NCBI GenBank assembly: GCA_012521625.1
Contig: JAAYLY010000031.1
Location: forward strand, 1 to 8,069
DNA length: 8,069 nucleotides
Source: Tissierellia bacterium
GTDB lineage: Bacteria; Bacillota; Clostridia; Tissierellales; Tissierellaceae
Direction of reading: 5' to 3'
Positions 1 through 6,070 of the stretch are shown here, piece by piece. The notes under the pieces were generated by a model that was not told the origin of the DNA, searched no databases, and saw only the letters and a program-made list of their open reading frames with translations. Each line of letters begins with the position of its first letter. The stretch's first letter is position 1. A program made the position numbers and the translations under genes.

Positions 1-14
1 TAGGAGGAATTAAT

Positions 15-1343
15 ATGAACAAAAATGAATTAAAAGAAAGAGTAATTAAGGCTATAGAAGAAAATAAGGAAAGGATAATACAAGCAAGTAGGGCCATCTA
101 TTCAACTCCTGAGTTTGGTTATAAGGAATTTGAATCTACTAAGACGGCAGTGGAATTCTTAAAGGAACTTGGCTTAGAAGTAGAAGAAAATATAGCGGTA
201 ACTGGCTGTAAAGCCAGAATCAAGGGTGGTAAGCCAGGTCCTAATGTTGCCATCTTAGGTGAATTGGACGCCATATCTTGTGTAACTCACAGGGATGCTG
301 TGGAAACTGGTGCCGTTCATGCCTGTGGCCACAGTAACCAAATGGGTGGAATGTTAGGTGCTGCATTAGGTCTAGTGAAAAGTGGAGTTTTAGAAGAACT
401 GGCTGGAGATGTATCCATAATTGCTACCCCAGCAGAAGAATTCGTAGAGCTAGGCTTTAGATTCCAACTGAAAGAAGAGGGTAAAATCACATACTTTGGC
501 GGTAAGCAAGAGCTTATTAAAAAAGGCTATTTTGATGATGTGGATATGGCTATGATGTTCCACTCATCTGATATGGGGGACAAAAAAGCCTTAATAGGCC
601 CTGTAAGTAACGGCTTTATAGGTAAAAATGTAAGATTTATTGGTAAGGAGTCCCATGCTGGTTCAGCTCCTGAAGATGGTATCAATGCTTTAAATGCGGC
701 CATGTTAGCCATGAACAACATCCACGCCCAAAGGGAGACCTTTAAGGACTCAGATAGGGTAAGGGTTCATCCAATTATCACTAAGGGTGGTAATATAGTA
801 AACTCAGTACCTGATGAAGTGCTGATGGAATCCTATGTTAGGGCTAGGACTATTGATGCTATGATCGATTCCAATAAGAAGGTTGATAGGGCCCTAAAGG
901 CAGGAGCTATGGCTGTTGGTGCTAGGGTAGAAATAACCAATATACCTGGATATCTTCCTATATTAAACTATCCAGAGTTTGACCAATTATTTAAGGACAA
1001 CTTATTATTCCTAGGTGTTGAAGAAGAAGAGATAATTGAAGGTGGGGACTTTACAGGTTCCTTTGACTTAGGTGATGTTTCCCACCTACTACCTACTATC
1101 CATCCAATGATTGGCGGAGTTAAGGGTGATTTACACACTAGGGATTTTGAAATAGTTGATGAAGACCTAGCTTATATCTTACCTGCTAAGGCCATGGCCT
1201 TAACGGTTATAGACCTATTATATGATGATGCAGCTAATGCTAGGAAGATCTTAGATAACTTCACTCCTGTTATGACTAAAGAAGAATATTTAAAACTTAT
1301 GGAAAGCATAGATGGGGTGGAAGTATTTGAATATGAAGAATAA
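15..1343 (+). CDS. M20-family metal-dependent amidohydrolase/peptidase (AbgB-like)
   Basis: A cytoplasmic zinc- or manganese-type hydrolase that should cleave an N-acyl or peptide amide bond; the substrate cannot be read from sequence, although AbgB relatives act on aminobenzoyl-glutamate and similar small amides. The 442 aa length fits the family. Metal-site motifs occur in order: GELDA (82-86), HACGH (102-106), ATPAEE (137-142, with E141 the expected general base and E142 a ligand), MFH (181-183), the dimer-domain ESHAGSAPEDG (212-222), and LH near 373-374 preceded by DLGDVSHLLPTIHP. Two oddities: the residue after HACGH is Ser where relatives usually have Asp or Asn, and about 16 extra residues (143-158) separate the EE pair from the GGKQELIKKG segment. 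No signal peptide is visible. The ATG at 15 follows TAGGAGG at 1-7 with a 7-nt spacer, so the start is secure. The operon context to the left is outside the window. Family call firm, substrate unknown. Confidence 0.9.
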   Translation: MNKNELKERVIKAIEENKERIIQASRAIYSTPEFGYKEFESTKTAVEFLKELGLEVEENIAVTGCKARIKGGKPGPNVAILGELDAISCVTHRDAVETGAVHACGHSNQMGGMLGAALGLVKSGVLEELAGDVSIIATPAEEFVELGFRFQLKEEGKITYFGGKQELIKKGYFDDVDMAMMFHSSDMGDKKALIGPVSNGFIGKNVRFIGKESHAGSAPEDGINALNAAMLAMNNIHAQRETFKDSDRVRVHPIITKGGNIVNSVPDEVLMESYVRARTIDAMIDSNKKVDRALKAGAMAVGARVEITNIPGYLPILNYPEFDQLFKDNLLFLGVEEEEIIEGGDFTGSFDLGDVSHLLPTIHPMIGGVKGDLHTRDFEIVDEDLAYILPAKAMALTVIDLLYDDAANARKILDNFTPVMTKEEYLKLMESIDGVEVFEYEE

Positions 1344-1368
1344 TATTTCAAAAGGATAGTAGTTTTAT

Positions 1369-1404
1369 AATCAGGTCCTAAGGCAGAAGCCCTAGGACCT
1401 GATT
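1369..1404 (+). terminator. Strong hairpin downstream of the amidohydrolase gene
   Basis: A 16-bp stem (1369-1384 pairing with 1389-1404, one G-T wobble) closed by an AGAA tetraloop. It starts 25 bases after the amidohydrolase stop codon and probably terminates or 3'-protects that transcript. It lacks a U-run (TTGGGGC follows), so it is not a classical intrinsic terminator. Its right arm overlaps the first codons of the coding remnant that follows. Confidence 0.5.
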
Positions 1405-1578
1405 GGGGCTAGTCCAGTAAATGGGGTTATCCAAGTTAAGTCAAAGGTTTGTGGGATAAATAAAAATAAGGTATCCTACGAATTTGTGGTTTATTATAAG
1501 AATAAATTAATCGCCTATGGTTCATATGACCAGGCGGTGGCAAATTTGGAGAGATTTTTAAATAGGAATAAGGAGTGA
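1396..1578 (+). pseudogene. C-terminal remnant of an FlK-like hotdog thioesterase
   Basis: An open frame of 60 codons ending in TGA at 1576-1578 directly against a terminator. It has no ATG or TTG start and no ribosome binding site; the only in-frame GTG (1486) is deep inside, and an in-frame TAG stands at 1393-1395. The translation looks like real protein: ASPVNG, then KVSYEFVVYYKNKLIAYGSY, then AVANLERFLNRNKE. From memory of the family, this matches the last 50-60 residues of fluoroacetyl-CoA-type thioesterases (ATPVG..., then a beta strand of the type F-x-V-x-A-x-D, then E-L-I-x-E-G-T-H-E-R, ending near a residue run like NxEKF). Those enzymes are about 130 aa long. The missing N-terminal part would hold the hotdog helix and the catalytic Thr/Glu/His. 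I infer a gene that lost its 5' two thirds, with the hairpin at 1369-1404 on the break point. The identity is an inference by eye. Confidence 0.42.
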
Positions 1579-1603
1579 AAGTCTAGCTTTGCTAGACTTT
1601 TTT
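1578..1603 (+). terminator. Intrinsic terminator after the thioesterase remnant
   Basis: A perfect 10-bp stem, AAAGTCTAGC (1578-1587) and GCTAGACTTT (1591-1600), with a TTT loop and a run of six T (1598-1603). The first base is the last base of the remnant's TGA, the tight packing expected at the end of a genuine transcription unit, which supports the view that 1396-1578 was once a gene. Confidence 0.88.
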
Positions 1604-1645
1604 AAATACTTAGACATATATTTTCTGCTTTACCATAAAAGAGCA

Positions 1646-1674
1646 TATACAAGCATAATCTAAAATGGTATAAT
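1646..1674 (+). promoter_or_regulatory. Sigma-A-type promoter of brnQ
   Basis: A perfect -10 box TATAAT (1669-1674) lies 17 bp downstream of TATACA (1646-1651, four of six matches to TTGACA). Transcription would begin near 1681, leaving a leader of only about 30 bases before the brnQ start. There is no room for a T-box or riboswitch, so any control of brnQ must be by DNA-binding proteins. Confidence 0.6.
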
Positions 1675-1711
1675 AAAAAGATATATTTTATATTTACATT
1701 TGGAGGTAGTT

Positions 1712-3070
1712 ATGGACAAGAAGTTGAATTTTCGAGAATATATCTATTTGGCATCTATGCTATTTGGATTATTCTTTGGAGCGGGGAACTTAATATTTCC
1801 AGTCTTCATGGGACAGTTGGCTGGTAGCAATATCTGGTTTTCAATATTAGGATTTTTAATAACGGGTGTAGGACTACCACTTTTAGGAATAGTAGCCATG
1901 GGAATCTCAAGGAGTAGTGGCCTATATGACTTAGCTAGTAGGGTAAACCCACTATATAGCTTATTCTTTACCTGTGCACTCTACCTAACTATAGGACCAT
2001 TTTTCGCTATTCCCAGGACTGCTACAGTTTCCTTTGAAGTAGGTATAGCCCCACTAATACCTGAAAGTCAGACAAGTTTATGGCTAGGAATTTTTTCATT
2101 TTTATTTTTCTTATGTGTTTTATTATTTTCCCTTAAACCCTCAAATATATTAGTATATGTGGGTAAGATATTAAATCCTATATTTTTGCTATTCCTAAGT
2201 ATTTTAATAATAGCATCTATTATAAACCCAATGGGTAGCCTTTCAGATTTTCCGGCTACAGGGGCCTATGAATATAATAGCTTTTTTCAAGGCTTTATTG
2301 AAGGTTACAACACTATGGATGCTTTAGCATCATTGGCTTTTGGAATCGTAGTTATAAATGCTATAAAAAATTTAGGGGTTAAGGACCCTAAGTCAATCGC
2401 CTTGAGTACCATAAAATCAGGAATACTTAGTACTTCCTTAATGGCTCTAATCTATGCCTTTTTAGCTATAATCGGGGCCCAGAGCTTAGGTATAACATCC
2501 ATATCAGCTAATGGTGGCCAGGCTTTAGCCATTGTTTCGGAACATTATTTTGGTAGGGCTGGAGCCCTTTTATTAGCAGCTACCATAACAGTAGCTTGCT
2601 TAAAGACAGCTGTTGGCCTTATTACTTCCTGTAGTGAAACTTTCGCAAGTATCTTTAAGAATTCCTTAAGCTACAGGTCCTATGCCATCTTATTCTGTTC
2701 AATATCCTTTGGAATAGCCAATGTAGGCTTAAATAATATTATTTCATTTTCAATACCAGCTTTAATGTTCCTATATCCTCTAGCTATAGTGCTGATTTTA
2801 TTAAGTCTATTCCATGGTGCATTTAAAGGTGATAGAAGGGTATATAAAATAGTGACGGCCTTTACACTTCCAGCTGCTATAATGGACTTAATAGGTGCCT
2901 TGCCTGAAGGCTTAGTAGGTGTTTTAAATTTATCCCTAATCATCGACTGGTCCAAGACCTATATACCATTTTACCATATTGGGATGGGTTGGCTTGTACC
3001 CTCTTTAGTAGGTTTAATTATTGCCTTATTAGTAAGTAAAATTAATCCTAACTATCAACTAGACAACTAA
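1712..3070 (+). CDS. brnQ: Branched-chain amino acid carrier BrnQ (LIVCS family)
   Basis: An integral membrane symporter importing leucine, isoleucine and valine with Na+ or H+. The 452 aa protein is almost wholly hydrophobic, with about 12 membrane segments. It carries the N-terminal BrnQ signature FGAGNLIFPVFMGQLAG in the first helix, a typical GIVVINAIKNLG loop mid-protein, and the TVACLKTAVGLITSCSE segment in the second half. The start is the ATG at 1712 because GGAGG (1702-1706) sits 5 nt upstream; a TTG at 1700 in the same frame would place the start on the ribosome binding site itself. The gene has its own promoter just upstream and is followed by leucine dehydrogenase on the same strand, which makes uptake of branched-chain amino acids for oxidation its likely purpose. 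Length and ends are normal, with no sign of truncation. Confidence 0.93.
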   Translation: MDKKLNFREYIYLASMLFGLFFGAGNLIFPVFMGQLAGSNIWFSILGFLITGVGLPLLGIVAMGISRSSGLYDLASRVNPLYSLFFTCALYLTIGPFFAIPRTATVSFEVGIAPLIPESQTSLWLGIFSFLFFLCVLLFSLKPSNILVYVGKILNPIFLLFLSILIIASIINPMGSLSDFPATGAYEYNSFFQGFIEGYNTMDALASLAFGIVVINAIKNLGVKDPKSIALSTIKSGILSTSLMALIYAFLAIIGAQSLGITSISANGGQALAIVSEHYFGRAGALLLAATITVACLKTAVGLITSCSETFASIFKNSLSYRSYAILFCSISFGIANVGLNNIISFSIPALMFLYPLAIVLILLSLFHGAFKGDRRVYKIVTAFTLPAAIMDLIGALPEGLVGVLNLSLIIDWSKTYIPFYHIGMGWLVPSLVGLIIALLVSKINPNYQLDN

Positions 3071-3114
3071 ATTTAGGAAGAAGGATTAAAGTATAGGCTT
3101 AAAGCATAAACTAT

Positions 3115-3153
3115 AAAGGTAAACTAATTTGGGGGAAAATTAGTTTACCTTTT
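3115..3153 (+). terminator. Terminator hairpin after brnQ
   Basis: A perfect 16-bp stem (3115-3130 with 3137-3152) around a GGGGGA loop, 45 bases after the brnQ stop codon. The right arm ends in TTTT, so the U-run is short and mostly within the stem. It probably separates brnQ from the dehydrogenase transcript, perhaps leakily. The arms start with A-rich and end with T-rich bases, so it could also work from the other side. Confidence 0.7.
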
Positions 3154-3183
3154 ACATAGGAAGATAGAATTAAGGATAATAAT

Positions 3184-3217
3184 ATAAAATGCAATTTTGG
3201 GTTAAATTGCATTTTAT
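3184..3217. promoter_or_regulatory. 14-bp inverted repeat overlapping the leucine dehydrogenase promoter
   Basis: ATAAAATGCAATTT (3184-3197) and its exact reverse complement (3204-3217) flank a 6-base centre TGGGTT. The repeat covers the -35 region and most of the spacer, ending three bases before the -10 box. I infer either an operator for a dimeric regulator or a second terminator hairpin for brnQ read-through. The absence of a T-run and the position on the promoter favour an operator. Confidence 0.45.
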
Positions 3218-3226
3218 CTATATAAT
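3197..3226 (+). promoter_or_regulatory. Promoter of the leucine dehydrogenase gene
   Basis: A perfect -10 box TATAAT (3221-3226) with a weak -35 TTGGGT (3197-3202) at 18-bp spacing. The transcript would begin near 3233, giving a leader of under 20 bases before the ATG at 3251. The weak -35 inside an inverted repeat suggests control by an activator or repressor. Confidence 0.5.
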
Positions 3227-3250
3227 ACATATGTTAAAGTGGGATTTTAC

Positions 3251-4312
3251 ATGAAAATATTTGACTATTTAGAAAAGAATGATTTTGAACAGCTGGTATT
3301 TTGCCATGATAAGGAAACGGGCTTAAAGGCAATTATCGGTATTCATAATACTACCCTTGGTCCTGCTTTAGGTGGTTTAAGAATCCTAGACTATGAAACT
3401 GAAGAAGATGCTATAGAGGATGTAGTAAGGTTGGCTGTAGGCATGACCTATAAAAATGCGGCTGCTGGTTTAGACTTAGGTGGTGGAAAAGCGGTAATTA
3501 TGGGGAATCCTGCAAAAATAAAAAGTGAAGCCCTGTTTAGGGTATTCGGTAGGTATGTAGAAAGCCTAGGCGGTAGGTATATTACTGCTGTAGATATGAA
3601 TAGCACTTCTGCAGATATGGCCCATATTAATGCTGAAACGGATTATGTGGTAGGCCTAGAAGGCAAAAGCGGCAATCCTTCACCTGTAACAGCTTATGGG
3701 GTCTTTAGGGGAATTCTAGCAGCAGTGGATGAGGTATATGGTAGTGAGGATTTGGAAGGAAAGGTAGTTGCAGTTCAGGGTCTAGGTTCTGTAGGATACA
3801 ATCTATGCAAATTACTTCATGAAGCTGGGGCTAAACTTTATGTTACAGATGTAAGGAAGGAAAGTATAGAGAGGGTAGTAGAGGAAATGGGGGCTACTGC
3901 GGTAAAACCAGATGAAATTTATGGTGTTGAATGCGATATCTTCTCCCCATGCGCCCTAGGAGCCATTATCAATGACTTTACAATAGAGGAATTAAAGTGT
4001 AAAATCGTTGCTGGTTCAGCTAACAACCAGCTGGCTGATGAAAAACACGGGGATATGTTAAAGGAAAAAGGTATATTATACATACCAGATTACGTCATTA
4101 ACTCTGGTGGAGTTATCAACGTTTATGAAGAAATAAGAGGATACGATAAGGAAAGGGCCATGAATAAGGCAGCTGCCATATATGATGCAGTTAAGAGGGT
4201 TATAGAGATAGCTAAGAAGGAGGATATTCCAACCCATAGGGCGGCGGATAAGATGGCGGAAGAAAGAATTGCCTCAATGGCTAAGATAGCTAGGGTATAT
4301 TTAAAGAAATAA
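3251..4312 (+). CDS. Leucine dehydrogenase (Glu/Leu/Phe/Val dehydrogenase family)
   Basis: A soluble NAD+-dependent enzyme that oxidatively deaminates leucine, isoleucine and valine to their 2-keto acids, releasing ammonia and NADH. With the ATG at 3251 it has 353 aa, close to the usual 360-odd. Key residues fall on known leucine dehydrogenase numbers: GGLR at 41-44, Lys68 in MTYKNA (substrate carboxylate), catalytic Lys80 in GGGKAV, catalytic Asp115 in AVDMN, the nucleotide-binding GLGSVG at 177-182, and Asp200 ending the second strand of the Rossmann fold, as expected for NAD rather than NADP. The in-frame GTG at 3239 is less likely, since GTGGGA there serves as the ribosome binding site. 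Directly downstream of brnQ but with its own promoter, it probably feeds branched-chain amino acid fermentation. Valine or phenylalanine preference cannot be excluded by eye. Confidence 0.92.
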   Translation: MKIFDYLEKNDFEQLVFCHDKETGLKAIIGIHNTTLGPALGGLRILDYETEEDAIEDVVRLAVGMTYKNAAAGLDLGGGKAVIMGNPAKIKSEALFRVFGRYVESLGGRYITAVDMNSTSADMAHINAETDYVVGLEGKSGNPSPVTAYGVFRGILAAVDEVYGSEDLEGKVVAVQGLGSVGYNLCKLLHEAGAKLYVTDVRKESIERVVEEMGATAVKPDEIYGVECDIFSPCALGAIINDFTIEELKCKIVAGSANNQLADEKHGDMLKEKGILYIPDYVINSGGVINVYEEIRGYDKERAMNKAAAIYDAVKRVIEIAKKEDIPTHRAADKMAEERIASMAKIARVYLKK

Positions 4313-4338
4313 GGTATAGGAACCTATATTATTCCCAT

Positions 4339-4369
4339 AAAAAAGTGCCTATTTTCTAGGCACTTTTTT
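4339..4369 (+). terminator. Intrinsic terminator after leucine dehydrogenase
   Basis: A perfect 13-bp stem, AAAAAAGTGCCTA (4339-4351) and TAGGCACTTTTTT (4357-4369), with loop TTTTC. The core is followed by six T in the right arm and the left arm begins with six A, so it could terminate in both directions. It lies 26 bases after the dehydrogenase stop codon. Confidence 0.92.
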
Positions 4370-4398
4370 ATTAGATTTCTTTTTTTTCATATTTATTA

Positions 4399-4429
4399 TA
4401 CAATAATTATATTGAAATAATAATATAAT
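4399..4429 (+). promoter_or_regulatory. Probable birA promoter region (AT-rich)
   Basis: Two -10-like boxes occur, TACAAT (4399-4404) and TATAAT (4424-4429), neither with a good -35 at 16-18 bp. An 8-bp inverted repeat, ATTATATT (4406-4413) and AATATAAT (4422-4429), overlaps the second box. Since the dehydrogenase transcript ends at 4369, birA must start in this stretch, but the exact site is uncertain. No BirA-type operator is seen here, so birA is probably not autorepressed. Confidence 0.3.
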
Positions 4430-4442
4430 AGGTTGTGATATA

Positions 4443-5426
4443 GTGAAGGAGAAGGTATTGGAAATTTTAAAGCAAAATAATGACCATATATCTGGTGAGA
4501 ATATTTCCAAGGAACTAGGGGTAAGTAGAACGGCTATTTGGAAGTATATAAATGCCCTTAGGGAAGAGGGGTATGAAATTGAATCCATCACTAGGCGAGG
4601 TTATAAGTTACTCTCCACTCCAGATATACTGACTTATGAAGAAATAAAGGAATATCTGAACACAGAATTTATAGGCAGGAAGATCTATTATTTTGATACC
4701 CTAGAATCTACTAATAACTATGCTAAGGAAATTGCAATTGAAGAAGCTGAAGGGACTACTATAGTGGCTGAAGAGCAAACCAAGGGTAAGGGAAGGTTGG
4801 GTCGGACCTGGTTATCCCCTAAGGGGAAGGGAATTTATTTCTCCGTAATTTTAAAACCTAAATTTTCTCCTATGGAAGTGGCAAAGGTTACCCTTTTGGG
4901 GGCAGCTGCAGTCAATAGGGCTTTAGATGACTTAGGGATTAAATCAAGTATAAAATGGCCTAATGATATAGTGATAGGTGGTAGGAAGGTATGCGGTATA
5001 CTTACCGAGATGAGCAGTGAATTAAGTATGATAAATTATGTAGTAATGGGAATAGGGATAAATGCAAACTTTGATCAAGCTGATATACCATTAGAACTAC
5101 AGGATAAGGCCACATCCCTTAAGCTGAAAAATGGGAAGAATATTAATCGCAGGGAATTATTAGCTGCTATTCTTAATCATCTGGAAGACCTATACCTAAA
5201 GTTTAATATTGATAAAGACTTATCAGAGGCGATAAAGGTTTGCAGAGATAAATCAGCAGTAATAGGTAAGGACATAAAGATTATCTATGGTAAGGAAGTA
5301 AGGAGGGCCAAAGCCATCAATATAGATGACCAAGGTCAATTAATAGTCCAAATGGAAGATGGCAGTAGGGAAAAGATTATATCAGGTGAAATATCTATTA
5401 GAAATGTCGATGATAGCTATATTTAG
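4443..5426 (+). CDS. birA: Bifunctional biotin-[carboxyl carrier protein] ligase and biotin repressor BirA
   Basis: The protein activates biotin with ATP to biotinyl-5'-AMP, then transfers it to the carrier lysine of biotin enzymes; with biotinyl-AMP bound it dimerises on operator DNA. The 327 aa are of the class II (bifunctional) type. An N-terminal winged helix-turn-helix (about 1-58) includes ISGENISKELGVSRTAIWKYI and RRGYKLL. The catalytic domain has STNNYAKE (89-96), GKGRLGR (115-121, adenylate-binding loop), KWPNDI (171-176) with the biotin-contacting Lys182 in RKVCGIL, and GIGINAN (203-209). A C-terminal SH3-like domain ends with GSREKIISGEISIR. The start is a GTG at 4443, supported by AGGTTGTGAT at 4430-4439, which pairs well with the 16S tail. 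It converges on bioY with 8 bp between stop codons, and a matching operator lies upstream of bioY. Confidence 0.95.
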   Translation: MKEKVLEILKQNNDHISGENISKELGVSRTAIWKYINALREEGYEIESITRRGYKLLSTPDILTYEEIKEYLNTEFIGRKIYYFDTLESTNNYAKEIAIEEAEGTTIVAEEQTKGKGRLGRTWLSPKGKGIYFSVILKPKFSPMEVAKVTLLGAAAVNRALDDLGIKSSIKWPNDIVIGGRKVCGILTEMSSELSMINYVVMGIGINANFDQADIPLELQDKATSLKLKNGKNINRRELLAAILNHLEDLYLKFNIDKDLSEAIKVCRDKSAVIGKDIKIIYGKEVRRAKAINIDDQGQLIVQMEDGSREKIISGEISIRNVDDSYI

Positions 5427-5434
5427 CTATCATC
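5409..5434. terminator. Palindrome over the birA stop codon between convergent birA and bioY
   Basis: A perfect 11-bp stem, GATGATAGCTA (5409-5419) and TAGCTATCATC (5424-5434), with a 4-base loop. It includes the last birA codons and its TAG stop and ends one base before the bioY stop codon. It has no U-run on either strand. As RNA it would form at the 3' end of both transcripts, so I infer a shared, possibly rho-assisted, end or a 3' stabiliser. Confidence 0.45.
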
Positions 5435-5974
5435 CTATGTTGCCCTTATATGGTCTACTAAGGCTGAGATTCTTTTATAGACTAAGTTGGCCAAAACTAG
5501 CTTCAAGAGATCTCCTGGTAAAAATAATAAGCAACCAACTTTTATGATATGGGCAAGGGGAAGCTTTTGGCCCATGACTAGATTTAATATATAGTACATA
5601 TAGGGTAGCCCCATTAAATATATAATAATACTAGCTATTATGGTTCCTAAGAAGCTTTTACCATATTGACACATTATACCAATTATATAGGCAGCTAGGA
5701 TAAATCCTACTGCAAAACCAAAGCTGGGCTTAAAGATAATCTGTAGCCCACCAGAAAAGTTGGAAAATATGGGTAGGCCTATTAGGGCTAAGACTATGTA
5801 TAATACTTGGCTTAGTGCAGCTAAGTTGGGTCCTAATATCATACCACTAAGGAGGACGAAAAAGCTTTGGAGGGTAATAGGTACTGGACCAAGAGGAATA
5901 CTAATAAAGGCCCCTATTGCTGTTAAGGCTGTAAATATACTTACTAAAGCCATGTCCTTTATACTTACTTTCAT
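5435..5974 (-). CDS. bioY: Biotin ECF transporter substrate-binding component BioY
   Basis: The membrane S-component that captures biotin with high affinity. In ECF transporters it works with the EcfT-EcfA energising module, which is not in this window and is presumably shared and encoded elsewhere. The 179 aa and about six membrane helices are typical. Signature elements: IPLGPVPITLQSFFVLLSGMILGP (26-49, a family hallmark), GLPIFSNFSGGLQIIFKPSFGF (66-87; the GG and P-x-x-G region lines the biotin site), and FLPGDLLKLVLANLV near the C-terminus. The ATG (5972-5974) is preceded by GAGGTGAT at a proper distance, so the start is firm. It converges with birA, and its promoter carries a BirA-type operator, indicating induction when biotin is scarce. 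No biotin biosynthesis gene is nearby, consistent with a biotin-scavenging lifestyle. Confidence 0.94.
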   Translation of the reverse strand: MKVSIKDMALVSIFTALTAIGAFISIPLGPVPITLQSFFVLLSGMILGPNLAALSQVLYIVLALIGLPIFSNFSGGLQIIFKPSFGFAVGFILAAYIIGIMCQYGKSFLGTIIASIIIYLMGLPYMYYILNLVMGQKLPLAHIIKVGCLLFLPGDLLKLVLANLVYKRISALVDHIRAT

Positions 5975-5985
5975 AATATCACCTC

Positions 5986-6019
5986 ATTGTTAACCTAGAA
6001 TTATAATCAAGTTTACAAT
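5986..6019. promoter_or_regulatory. BirA-type biotin operator upstream of bioY
   Basis: Inverted half-sites ATTGTTAAC (5986-5994) and GTTTACAAT (6011-6019) match as a palindrome at 8 of 9 positions, with a 16-bp spacer. This is the architecture of known BirA operators (TTGTAAAC or TTGTTAAC half-sites 14-16 bp apart). It starts a few bases upstream of the bioY ribosome binding site and covers the -10 boxes of bioY, so bound BirA-biotinyl-AMP would block initiation. The encoded BirA has the DNA-binding domain this requires. Confidence 0.85.
5990..6019 (+). promoter_or_regulatory. Possible pgeF promoter inside the biotin operator
   Basis: On the plus strand TTAACC (5990-5995, four of six -35 matches) lies 18 bp before TACAAT (6014-6019, five of six -10 matches). 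Both boxes fall on the BirA half-sites. If used, pgeF would be transcribed divergently from bioY and under the same operator. The match is modest and the A+T content makes chance boxes likely. Confidence 0.25.
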
Positions 6020-6038
6020 ATGCAATTACTAATGTCAA
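6000..6038 (-). promoter_or_regulatory. bioY promoter
   Basis: On the minus strand a perfect -35 TTGACA (6033-6038) stands 17 bp from TAAACT (6010-6015, four of six -10 matches). A perfect TATAAT (6000-6005) lies 10 bp further on but without a suitable -35. Either -10 box is within the BirA operator, so the regulatory reading does not depend on which one is used. Confidence 0.6.
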
Positions 6039-6070
6039 TGAGAGTTTTCGGAAAAAACTAAATAATAAGG

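Noticed and set aside
1700..1711. TTG start for brnQ four codons upstream of the ATG
   Set aside because: The TTG overlaps the GGAGG that serves as ribosome binding site for the ATG at 1712 and has no ribosome binding site of its own.
1604..1711. Riboswitch or T-box in front of brnQ
   Set aside because: The promoter leaves only about 30 transcribed bases before the start codon, too few for such an element.
3192..3208. CodY box upstream of leucine dehydrogenase
   Set aside because: The AATTTTGGGTTAAAT segment matches the CodY consensus at only about 10 of 15 positions; the longer perfect palindrome explains the sequence better.
3239..3250. GTG start for leucine dehydrogenase
   Set aside because: GTGGGA is better explained as the ribosome binding site of the ATG at 3251, and the ATG start puts the active-site lysines at positions 68 and 80, as in known leucine dehydrogenases.
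3231..3254. Seven-codon leader ORF (MLKWDFT) whose stop overlaps the dehydrogenase ATG
   Set aside because: The predicted transcription start near 3233 lies inside its start codon and it has no ribosome binding site.
5760..5993. Open frame on the plus strand opposite bioY
   Set aside because: It is antisense to a clear BioY protein and has no family resemblance or ribosome binding site.
6002..6007. Plus-strand TATAAT as a pgeF -10 box
   Set aside because: No -35 box occurs at 16-18 bp; the match arises because ATTATAAT reads as a -10 box on both strands.
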